In this document: positions 56,450-64,000 of the stretch, piece after piece | How the letters are laid out: the number at the start of each line of letters is the position of its first letter | Position numbering within the stretch: position 1 is the stretch's first letter | Source of the DNA: Trissonchulus latispiculum | Taxonomy: Eukaryota; Nematoda; Enoplea; Enoplida; Ironidae | Length of the DNA stretch: 64,000 nucleotides | Assembly (NCBI GenBank): GCA_030248195.1 | Contig: JASAND010028005.1 | Location: 18,939 to 82,938 of the forward strand | Direction of reading: 5' to 3' | The notes under the pieces: model-generated | What the model saw: only the letters and a program-made list of their open reading frames with translations | Told to the model about the DNA's origin: nothing | Database searches by the model: none | Made by a program: the position numbers and the translations under genes

Positions 56450-59400
56450 ATGCCGAATGAGACAGCTGAGCTTGGGCCGCCTGCGCAGCCAGGGCCCCGG
56501 GGAAATCAGAATCATCCCCCTAGTGTTGAGACACAAGTTTTACAGAAATTAACAGACACGCTTTCGGATTTTAATTCGGCTATTAGGGCGCAAGGAGTCG
56601 CCACTGCCTATAGTTCAGTCCCCATTTACCATGGGAGGCCCTCAGAGTCCTTCGAGGAACATCTCGAAAAATATGACCGTTTTTGCCAGGTCATGGACTT
56701 TGAGGAAGGGCAGAAAATTCTAACTTTCTCAAGTTCGCTCGAAGGCAGAGCATTAGAGCAATTCCGATCAGTGCCAAAAGCTAGTCGCGGAACATGGGCC
56801 GAAATGGTCGAAGCCGCTAAGAAAGTTATGATTCCTCCCCACACGGCGCTGCATGCGTCATCTCTTATGTTTCAAGTGAAACAAGAGAAGGGAGAGCCAG
56901 TGATGGACTACCTTATGAGGCTCAATAGGTATGCGCGACTGAGCTTCACAGAGAAAGATGGTTTTTCAGAAAGTCAGATTGAGGTGCTAAAGTTACGTCT
57001 ATTTTTATTCGGACTAAGAAGTGATTTGAAAGCTCGTGTGCCTCCAGGCTGCAAGACAATGGAGCGCGCGGTTGAGAAAGCATTGCAGGCCGAGGGTGAA
57101 TATCCCGGTGAAGCCTATCCATCTTTTATCGAACCAAACTTCCGAAGTAGCCAGGACACGCCTGCAGCCATTGCAGAAGCCGAGAAAGCTGTTAAAGAAC
57201 TGAAGGCAAAGTTTGAGAAATTTGAAATTGACTCTAAACAGAGCGGAAATTCTGGCAGAAACGGGAAAGGGCGTGACCTGCCTCCAGGCACCACCTGTTT
57301 CAATTGTAACAGACCAGGGCATGTTCGCAGGGAATGTCGCCAACCTGGTGGGGGCGCTTACCGTCCCAATAATCAGGGTTCGGACAGAAACTTCCAGAGA
57401 AGACCAGACGCAAATAGAAATTTTAGGAGTAATCCAAATTACCAAAGTCGCCGAGAAGGAAATTTTGATCAGAATGGTCGCAGAGACCGCTATGAGCCAG
57501 ATAACCGGAATTATCAGGCCGACCGCAGAAATGATCGTGGTCCCAGAAGGGAACAGCACTATGGAAACCAAAATTATGATCGTAGGGATCGGGGTAGAGA
57601 TTTTCCCCCGGAAATGAAGAGGGAATATGGGCCTAAGTTTGCAGTGTCTTGTTCCAAGACACAGGAGGGAGATCGACGTCTTGAGGGCGGATATCCATCT
57701 GGGCGTTATTCGAGTGCCTCCGGATCAGTACATAGTGACTATCAGAATGATCACTATGAAGGTGAGCAATATTATTCTCCCCGCCGCAGAGGAGATTCTA
57801 GGTCCGACTCTTCCGGGCAATATTCGGTTCGCTCTGCGCGAAACATCTCGCGGAATTGTTTGATGCATGCTAAGCGTTGTCTGGTCTCACCTCACTTCCA
57901 ACATAAAGTTTTGATGTGCCGGCAGCCCTTGATCTGTACTTGTCGCGCACCTGAACCGTATGTCCCGTATGAACGACCTGTGGTTAGGCCACCTAGTGCT
58001 AGCTCGTTTACCTCAACTGAGGAGGAACTCTTTGTGCCTGTCCCTCGTAATTCTACCCGTATGCCTAGTGCCAGGCGGGTCCGCAGAGTTCATGAGCCCA
58101 TTGTGGATACCAACACGGTTGCTGTTCAGTGTAGCCTTGAGTCCACCGAAAATAACGTCGAGGTTCAGGGTAGTGAGGAAGATAAGGCTAGTTTAGGTCA
58201 ATTTTCCTCGGTAGTCATGTGCCTACTATGGGTCATGACTGTGTTAGCTCGAAGTTTGAGAAAGGCTGCCTTACCCGCTGCTTGGGTTTTGCTGGCCTTT
58301 TTAGTGTCGAAAGCCAACGCACAGACGCAGGCTGACACCGATTCCTCGCGATTCCTAGCGGACGAGATTGCTAAAATTGGAACACTGGTCTTGCCCCGTT
58401 GGGGAGCAGTTTTGAGTCCCGCAGGGATAGGGGTCATCTCTCAGAAAACCGAATATCTAGCTCTGATAGTACAGCTGGCGGTGCCGCCGATGTCTCCTCA
58501 ATGGAAGCCCCCCGAATGGGCTAATGAGGAGGACTGTATCGATTTAACTACTGGAAAAACGAAGACTGACCAATACTGCGTTCGTATGATTAATCAAAGT
58601 TGCCCGCAGTTTGATTACCTAGAGCGCGAAGTGGATGCTATTAAATTAGAATATCGAAAATTATATTCAGGAGTACTGAATACGCATTTTTACTCGAAAC
58701 TTCTATCTAGTTTGTGCCGATCTACGCCTGGAGTTTGTACGTCATACCCTACACCTGAGCAACAGCATAGCCGACCAAAGCGTTTTATCGAGTTCCTGTT
58801 GGCTGGGGCCCTGGGATTAGGAGGTTTAGCGAATAGTTTGGCTAACACTTATCATATGGGGCAGTTAGATAATCGGGTTTCTGCTGTTGAACACGGATTC
58901 AATGTTTTGCGAGAGGACCAGCTCAAAATTACTGACTCTATCAAACGTATAGTCCACGCGAACGAGCAAGTTTATGCCTTTTTACACCATACCGTACAGG
59001 ACTTGACAACTTTAATTATCCGGGCCAGGTGTTCGAACTTCTCTTATATGCGACAAATTTACATGCAACTTTTAGCGCATATTTTCACTTCTTCTTTGAG
59101 AGATGGCTTAAATTCTGTTATGAGAGCTGGATTGCATTCAGAAATTAACCCGAATTTGATAAATTTGCAAACTTTGAAAGGAATTATCCGAACTCATCCG
59201 TCATTACGGAATTCCTTGCTCAGCCAGGAGCCAAGTTTGATTTACCAGTTTGGAAAAGTTTACCCGATCAAAATTGATTTCAGTACTCTACGTTTCGGAT
59301 TCATGCTGGAAATTCCCGTTCCCCTGGAACAGGAGGTGCGTCCTCTTTACGCCATTCATAACGTCGGTTACAACTCTCGAGAAAATGGAATTACAGCTTT

Positions 59401-62400
59401 GGCGCCTTTACCTGAGTATGCGCAGCGACTAGACACGGGTGAAGTTCGCGAAATTGATGTTTCAGAGTGTAAAACCGCGCCTGGATTATGGTTTTGCCCG
59501 CCTAATGCGATTGTAACTAGCTTAAAAGCAAAATGTCTACAAATCTTAATTAGTCGTCCTATTGAACATATGGGGAAAGAGTTTGAACACTGCCGGGAAT
59601 ATATTCAAGTCAAAGTTTTAGATAATTCCACTATCTACCGCACCACACCAGCAGGAGTTTTAATTAGGACAAATTATACTGAGGTCATTGTCGCTCGTTC
59701 GCCCTCGCTGAATCACGTCGCTGAGGGTGAGAGAGTACCAGTCCCTGCAACTGGAACACTTTGGTTTGAGCACGGACGCTATCTACATTTAATCATAGGG
59801 AATACGATTTTGACCAGCACCTTAGGTGTTGCCAAAACTACCATAACTATGTCGGATTTACAAGAAATTATTGTTCCCGCCCCGTTGGGACGGATCCCGT
59901 TGCACTTCACCGAACTTTCTACCGCCGCTTATGAAAATGAGCAAGCCAAAAACCTAATCCAAAGTCAGGTGAAGAATTATGTGCATCTACCGTTAATACC
60001 CTTAGAGCTTAAGCATGGTTTAGTAATAGTGATTGTAATTGTTTTAGTAGGGTGTTTTATAGTTTGGTGGATTACACCCTGTGGCAGGAAGTTTAGGGCC
60101 CGAATACGTAATCGACGAGGTCCCCCGCCACGACCTGACCGCCCAGCTATCTCAGCCCCGGTAGAGAGCCAAAAGTTACAGGCATCTTTGTTTAGCGATG
60201 ATGAGGAGGAACCTCCCCTAGAATTGGGAAACCTATCGGTTAAGAGTGATCCTATGCCGTACCGGCCACGAGAAAATTTAGAAACTTCTTTCGCAGAAGG
60301 AAATCGTAGATCAATGGCCAACCGTTGCCACGTGATGGCACACTACAAACCTATGTCCCGAGACACATCTTATGCCTCTTCTATGTCCGACTACGGGCAT
60401 GACCACCTGGACCTGAGTTCTCGGCCTATGACTGATGATAGTCAGGAAAGTCAACCGTCACCGCTAATTGACTTAGATTTCGGAAATGCAAAAGGAAAAG
60501 GAGAAAGAATCGTGCGCTTTTCACGACAGGTAACTTTTGAGGGTTCGGAGGAAGATAATAGTGGGTCACCTGGCCATACACAGGCTGACGCCGCCACGAG
60601 TCCTTTTAAGCGACATGTTAGGCCCACTAGTCCTGAATCTGACGGATCAGGACCACAGACTCGCTCAGGCATTAGGAATTCCGGAAGAACTGTGAATGCA
60701 CATTCTGTTTTGATGGTACGAACCATACCGTTAATGATCAGTTTGCTTCTGGTAGGTAGACCAGTGGATGCGCTTTTTGACACTGGCTCGTTAGTATCTG
60801 TCGTCTCGCAAAGTTTGGTCGAAAAGCTGGGCTTAACCACTACGCCTGTAGAAACTTTAGGCTCACTTCGCACCGCTAACGGGGGAAAATGTCAAATTTT
60901 GGGGTATGTTAAAATACCGATTCTTTTTCGTGGAGCCGAAAGACGTTTACCTGTTCATAACTGGAAATTTTTAGTGGTTGAAAAACTTACAACAAACTGT
61001 ATCCTAGGATCTGATTTCATGGTAACTTTTCCTGGAGAAATTTCCTTAGATCTGGGGCAGCACACGATAACTTGGCCAGCGCTTGATGGCACCCGTGTGA
61101 CCTTGCCTCTTACTATACCGGCTAAACAGAAAACGAGCAGAACTTTTCAGATAGGCATGACCAAACGTGAATGTTGTACTTGTCAACTGGAGGAGGAAGT
61201 TGTTTCCCTGCCTCCTAGGCCGTTACCTATGATTTACGTAAATCTGAATGGGCAACTCGTGCAAACTTTATTGGATACCGGCGCAAATTTGAGTTTAATG
61301 AATGAAAGTTTAGTAAGACATTTAAGGCTGAAAATTCTACCTATGGATAGACCACTACATGCGGAAGGTGTTAATGGCCAAGCCTTAAAATTTCGGGGAG
61401 CCGTCAAAGTTCCAGTTGAATTTTATGATACGCCTGGGGTTACTGTTGAACACACCTTCTTGGTACCAAAGGGTTTAGCAGAAGACTGTTTAATTGGAAC
61501 TGATTTTCTATACGAACATGGAGGGGATTTGACTTTAAGTTTTGTGCAGGGTGAATTAAGATTGTCAAAGCCTGAGAGACCCCCCATGATTGCCAAATTG
61601 ATTCATCACACGCCTGTTACGCAGACTGCCTATAGGGTGTCAGCAATCAGGAAAGTTACAATCCCTGCTTACTCTGAAGTCACTGTGCCTGCTTTAGTTG
61701 AAAGTATGGACAAATTAAAATATGACGGATTTTTTGAACCTTCTGAATTGAAATTTGAGAGCAATGACTCTTCTATTCAAGTCATGCCTGCTATGGTTAA
61801 TTTGAGACAAAGATTAATTCCGGTTTTAATGAAAAATAAAACGGGTCAGCCGTTGACTGTCTACGAAAATTCTACACTGGGTAATGTTACACCTCAAAAT
61901 GAACTTAGGAGAGGTCAAATTATGCGTGAGTACAAGCCGCTTGTCAATGAACATGGTGAGACAGTCTGTCTCAGAAACTCATTCAAGTCTAATTATGCTC
62001 GGGGCACCAAGGGAAACCAAAATTTCAACGTTAATACCTGTAAACTTAATCGTCCGTGCAAATTGAATGACCTCCCTGAGGCCATGCGCGAAATTTCTTT
62101 CGACAAGGAAAATATGAGTGAGAATGAAATTGGACAATTTCTTGGACTCTTGAATGTGAACAAAATTTGTTTTTCTCAGCATCCGTTTGACATCGGAAAA
62201 TGTACGATTTTTAAAGCACACATTAATACGGGTGAGTCAAAACCGATTTACGCCACCCCTTACAGGCTACCCGTGCATTTACGGCAACCTCTACTGGAAG
62301 AACTTACTGAGATGCTAAAATACGGATTAATTAGACCATCCACTAGCCCTTGGAGTTCACCTATGATTTACGTCCCAAAACCGGGTGGGAAATTGCGACT

Positions 62401-63715
62401 GTGCGTAGATTTTCGAAAAGTCAACAAAATTAGCGACCCTGACGTCTATCCTATCCCGCGCATTGATGATATTATGACATCTCTAAAAGGATCAAAATAC
62501 TTTTCTACCATTGACTTGAGTAAAGGATTCAACCAAATTGAATTAGATGAGGAGTCTAAGGCTAAGGCTAGTTTTAATACTTTTCATGGCCAGTTTGAAT
62601 ATAATGTTTTGCCTTTCGGGTTAAAATGTGCACCAGGCAATTTTCAGCGCTGCATGGAGCGAATTTTAGGAGATCTGCAATGGAAAAAGTGCATTATTTA
62701 TATCGACGATATTTTGATTTTTTCCAAAACATTTGAGGAGCATCTGGAAATTATGCAGGAAGTTTTTGATCGACTACGCGCAGCTGATTTAAAAATGAAT
62801 CCGGGAAAGTGCCACTTTTTGAAAAAATCTGTGACGTACCTTGGGCACATTATTTCGGAACTAGGTGTTGAGCCTTTGAAAGAGCGAATTCAGGCTATTC
62901 ATGACTTGGCTGTACCCAAAAACATCAAGGACGTCGAAAGTTTTCTGGGGATGTGCGCTTATTACGCGAAATTTATTAAGGGTTTTGCCCATTTAGCCGC
63001 GCCACTTTATTCGTTGAAAAAGAAGGGAGTGCGTTTCGTCTGGAATAATACTCACCAGCAATCTTTTGACTTACTCAAGAAAAGTTTGGTCGAGGCACCT
63101 GTACTCGCGCACCCTGATCTCGCGAAAGGATTCATTTTACACACCGATGCTTCTGACTTAGGATTAGGCGCCGTGCTATCACAAGAACAGGATGATGGTA
63201 AATACCATCCTGTCGCATATGCCGCTAGATCATTAAAGAAATATGAGAGAAATTACTCCACCCATGATAAGGAATGTTTAGCTATGAAATTTGGTATTGA
63301 ACATTTTCGTCACTATTTATACGGAGGTCCCCCATTCACTTTGTTTACCGATCATTCTGCCTTGAGATGGCTAATGAAACATCCCCCACGAAATTCTCGT
63401 TTAGCTAGATGGCAGATGACCTTTTCAGAGTATGACTTCGAAATTAAACATCGGAATAACCCCCAACTTCGAAACGCTGATGGACTTTCACGAAATCCAC
63501 TTTTTGCCGATATTGCTAAAGGTCTACTTGGAGATGAAAAAGAGAATGATCGGAAATTCGTTCAAGTTTATCAAGATGAGAGTGAAGATTTAGTCGCTCA
63601 CATAAACATGGTAGTTGTACGAGATGGAGCCCGAAGGGCCCGAGATCCGAACGTGTCAGTGGTCAACAAATTACGCGCAAAAAAGGGTGTAACTACTGTT
63701 CGATCCAAAGTTTAA
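56450..63715 (+). CDS. Retroelement polyprotein, 2421 aa: Gag, Env-like, two retropepsins, RT, RNase H
   Basis: Start ATG has A at -3. Gag-type capsid homology spans about residues 45-220; a CCHC knuckle is at Cys283, Cys286, His291, Cys296; an Arg/Asn/Asp/Tyr-rich linker follows to about 470. Residues 590-1208 form an envelope-like module. Retropepsin-like domains have DTGS at 1444-1447 and DTGA at 1609-1612. RT follows (RPSTSPWSSP at 1962, catalytic YIDD at 2084-2087), then RNase H with Asp2233, Glu2275, Asp2301. RT sequence and RNase H place it in the Ty3 (Gypsy) group. No integrase is fused; the ORF ends after an RNase H tail. Usual Ty3-like order is gag-pro-RT-RH-IN with env last, so the internal Env-like module and doubled protease are exceptional. 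Confidence 0.88.
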   Translation: MPNETAELGPPAQPGPRGNQNHPPSVETQVLQKLTDTLSDFNSAIRAQGVATAYSSVPIYHGRPSESFEEHLEKYDRFCQVMDFEEGQKILTFSSSLEGRALEQFRSVPKASRGTWAEMVEAAKKVMIPPHTALHASSLMFQVKQEKGEPVMDYLMRLNRYARLSFTEKDGFSESQIEVLKLRLFLFGLRSDLKARVPPGCKTMERAVEKALQAEGEYPGEAYPSFIEPNFRSSQDTPAAIAEAEKAVKELKAKFEKFEIDSKQSGNSGRNGKGRDLPPGTTCFNCNRPGHVRRECRQPGGGAYRPNNQGSDRNFQRRPDANRNFRSNPNYQSRREGNFDQNGRRDRYEPDNRNYQADRRNDRGPRREQHYGNQNYDRRDRGRDFPPEMKREYGPKFAVSCSKTQEGDRRLEGGYPSGRYSSASGSVHSDYQNDHYEGEQYYSPRRRGDSRSDSSGQYSVRSARNISRNCLMHAKRCLVSPHFQHKVLMCRQPLICTCRAPEPYVPYERPVVRPPSASSFTSTEEELFVPVPRNSTRMPSARRVRRVHEPIVDTNTVAVQCSLESTENNVEVQGSEEDKASLGQFSSVVMCLLWVMTVLARSLRKAALPAAWVLLAFLVSKANAQTQADTDSSRFLADEIAKIGTLVLPRWGAVLSPAGIGVISQKTEYLALIVQLAVPPMSPQWKPPEWANEEDCIDLTTGKTKTDQYCVRMINQSCPQFDYLEREVDAIKLEYRKLYSGVLNTHFYSKLLSSLCRSTPGVCTSYPTPEQQHSRPKRFIEFLLAGALGLGGLANSLANTYHMGQLDNRVSAVEHGFNVLREDQLKITDSIKRIVHANEQVYAFLHHTVQDLTTLIIRARCSNFSYMRQIYMQLLAHIFTSSLRDGLNSVMRAGLHSEINPNLINLQTLKGIIRTHPSLRNSLLSQEPSLIYQFGKVYPIKIDFSTLRFGFMLEIPVPLEQEVRPLYAIHNVGYNSRENGITALAPLPEYAQRLDTGEVREIDVSECKTAPGLWFCPPNAIVTSLKAKCLQILISRPIEHMGKEFEHCREYIQVKVLDNSTIYRTTPAGVLIRTNYTEVIVARSPSLNHVAEGERVPVPATGTLWFEHGRYLHLIIGNTILTSTLGVAKTTITMSDLQEIIVPAPLGRIPLHFTELSTAAYENEQAKNLIQSQVKNYVHLPLIPLELKHGLVIVIVIVLVGCFIVWWITPCGRKFRARIRNRRGPPPRPDRPAISAPVESQKLQASLFSDDEEEPPLELGNLSVKSDPMPYRPRENLETSFAEGNRRSMANRCHVMAHYKPMSRDTSYASSMSDYGHDHLDLSSRPMTDDSQESQPSPLIDLDFGNAKGKGERIVRFSRQVTFEGSEEDNSGSPGHTQADAATSPFKRHVRPTSPESDGSGPQTRSGIRNSGRTVNAHSVLMVRTIPLMISLLLVGRPVDALFDTGSLVSVVSQSLVEKLGLTTTPVETLGSLRTANGGKCQILGYVKIPILFRGAERRLPVHNWKFLVVEKLTTNCILGSDFMVTFPGEISLDLGQHTITWPALDGTRVTLPLTIPAKQKTSRTFQIGMTKRECCTCQLEEEVVSLPPRPLPMIYVNLNGQLVQTLLDTGANLSLMNESLVRHLRLKILPMDRPLHAEGVNGQALKFRGAVKVPVEFYDTPGVTVEHTFLVPKGLAEDCLIGTDFLYEHGGDLTLSFVQGELRLSKPERPPMIAKLIHHTPVTQTAYRVSAIRKVTIPAYSEVTVPALVESMDKLKYDGFFEPSELKFESNDSSIQVMPAMVNLRQRLIPVLMKNKTGQPLTVYENSTLGNVTPQNELRRGQIMREYKPLVNEHGETVCLRNSFKSNYARGTKGNQNFNVNTCKLNRPCKLNDLPEAMREISFDKENMSENEIGQFLGLLNVNKICFSQHPFDIGKCTIFKAHINTGESKPIYATPYRLPVHLRQPLLEELTEMLKYGLIRPSTSPWSSPMIYVPKPGGKLRLCVDFRKVNKISDPDVYPIPRIDDIMTSLKGSKYFSTIDLSKGFNQIELDEESKAKASFNTFHGQFEYNVLPFGLKCAPGNFQRCMERILGDLQWKKCIIYIDDILIFSKTFEEHLEIMQEVFDRLRAADLKMNPGKCHFLKKSVTYLGHIISELGVEPLKERIQAIHDLAVPKNIKDVESFLGMCAYYAKFIKGFAHLAAPLYSLKKKGVRFVWNNTHQQSFDLLKKSLVEAPVLAHPDLAKGFILHTDASDLGLGAVLSQEQDDGKYHPVAYAARSLKKYERNYSTHDKECLAMKFGIEHFRHYLYGGPPFTLFTDHSALRWLMKHPPRNSRLARWQMTFSEYDFEIKHRNNPQLRNADGLSRNPLFADIAKGLLGDEKENDRKFVQVYQDESEDLVAHINMVVVRDGARRARDPNVSVVNKLRAKKGVTTVRSKV
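56570..57340 (+). other. Gag domain with zinc knuckle
   Basis: Residues about 41-297. YHGRPSESFEEHLEKYDRFC and the following helical region fit the Retrotrans_gag capsid family. CFNCNRPGHVRREC (57296-57337) has exact CX2CX4HX4C spacing for RNA binding. Confidence 0.85.
58217..60073 (+). other. Envelope-like module inside the polyprotein
   Basis: Residues 590-1208. Met590 starts a hydrophobic segment (AALPAAWVLLAFLVSKANA) with a likely signal-peptidase site after Ala624. A furin-type site R775-P-K-R778 is followed by a Gly/Ala/Leu-rich fusion-peptide-like stretch (FIEFLLAGALGLGGLANSLA) and a heptad-like helical region to about 860. CPPN-type cysteines lie near 1025, N-glycosylation sites are scattered (NQS, NFS, NST, NYT), and a transmembrane helix spans about 1190-1208. 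These are the parts of a class I-type fusion glycoprotein. A pyrimidine tract and TAG (58205-58214) lie just before Met590, a possible splice acceptor. There is no stop after the helix; the frame runs on into the protease. Confidence 0.75.
60740..61560 (+). other. Two tandem retropepsin-like domains
   Basis: Domain 1, about residues 1431-1540: VDALFDTGSLVSVVS and later CILGSDFM. Domain 2, about 1595-1703: VQTLLDTGANLSLMN and later CLIGTDFL. Each has an active-site Asp (1444; 1609) and an ILG-like hydrophobic motif (1518-1520; 1681-1683). The two are clearly diverged in sequence, so the duplication is not recent. Confidence 0.8.
62330..63500 (+). other. Reverse transcriptase and RNase H domains
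   Basis: The RT runs from about residue 1945 to 2140, with KLRLCVDFRKVN, FSTIDLSKGFNQI, LPFGLKCAPGNFQ, IIYIDDILIFS and YLGHIISE in order. RNase H (about 2225-2345) has LHTDASDLGLGAVL, DKECLAMKFGIEHFRHYLYG, FTDHSALRWL and RNADGLSR. All catalytic residues are present. Confidence 0.92.
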
Positions 63716-64000
63716 AAATTCCTCAACCTTTAGTTCTAGTAGCTCGGACGAGGAGAAAAGCCAACCCTCGCCGGAGAAGCAACCGAAACTGAAAAGTGCT
63801 GGTAAAATTTCTAGTTCGGATTCCGAAGAATTGGAACCAGAGGTTAAAAAGATCTGTTAGGCCAAAAATCTTAGACTTGGACTACCCTAGTAAGGCCTAT
63901 GAAAAGTCGCTAGAACCGCGACCCGAACGTCGGCTATCTGATACTGGTCGCCCTAAACGGAATGACCCGACCACAGCCATGTTTAGCGAGGTCTTTCACC
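63716..64000 (+). other. Sequence after the polyprotein stop; open in other frames
   Basis: One frame off the main ORF, a Ser/Glu/Lys-rich stretch (SSSSSDEEKSQPSPEKQP) runs to a TAG at 63858-63860. The next frame over is open from about 63846 to the window end (KILDLDYPSKAYEKS, then PERRLSDTGRPKRND). This may be the start of a second ORF or of a part reached by frameshifting; integrase would be expected further right. Confidence 0.45.

Larger units (their letters stand above)
56061..64000 (+). mobile_element. Ty3-type retroelement with Gag-Env-like-Pro-Pro-RT-RNase H order
   Basis: The leader (56061-56449), the intact polyprotein ORF and the first 285 bp after it are in the window. 3' parts (integrase, 3' LTR) lie beyond the right edge. 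The 5' LTR and primer-binding site could not be identified. The large uninterrupted ORF argues for a young copy. Confidence 0.8.

Overview
This is a metazoan nuclear segment, probably from an invertebrate. The evidence is small protein-coding exons bounded by GT-AG introns, Penelope-like and Ty3-type retroelements, a Polinton/Maverick capsid cassette, tRNA-derived SINEs and many short inverted-repeat elements. I cannot name the species. Base composition is AT-rich, and most of the window is mobile or repeat DNA lying in and between introns of one tandem gene family.

Host genes. Three paralogous genes lie head-to-tail on the minus strand. Paralogue 1 has its signal exon at 3502-3538 and Ig exon at 1070-1363, and continues off the left edge. 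Paralogue 2 has seven 3' exons between 17784 and 32912; its signal and Ig exons were not found. Paralogue 3 (46094-54107) reads as a complete nine-exon gene of 541 codons with every splice phase consistent. The predicted product is a type I membrane glycoprotein: signal peptide, Ig-like domain, Cys-rich module, further Cys-containing ectodomain exons, a short stalk, one transmembrane helix and a Lys/Ser-rich tail. Most ectodomain exons are symmetrical phase 1-1 modules. Function is unknown; a surface-recognition role is inference.

Mobile and repeat DNA. From left to right: a Ty3-type LTR-like segment (about 45-960, with a relative at 49885-51080); a TAT-flanked MITE; two SINEs; a near-perfect ~1.65 kb tandem array (5524-12350); a G-tract foldback element (12644-13146); three TTAA-bordered elements (one at 13966-15205, two abutting at 41263-43720); an 8-bp-TSD MITE beside a splice site of paralogue 2 (18883-19438); a minus-strand Penelope-like element with an N-terminal GIY-YIG-like domain (24.8-30.05 kb); and, nested in it, a 1.8 kb element with long terminal inverted repeats that carries a decayed gene resembling the viral late transcription factor VLTF3. 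A Polinton-derived block at 35828-38746 encodes a minor-capsid-like protein (one internal stop), a basic core-like protein, a major-capsid-like protein and an adenain-type protease.

The right end holds an intact 2421-codon retroelement ORF (56450-63715). Its domain order is unusual: Gag with a CCHC knuckle, then a complete envelope-like module (signal peptide, RPKR cleavage site, fusion-peptide-like segment, transmembrane helix), then two successive retropepsin-like domains, reverse transcriptase and RNase H, all in one frame. Integrase is not in the window. This ORF, the VLTF3-bearing element and the receptor-like gene cluster are the three most interesting items.
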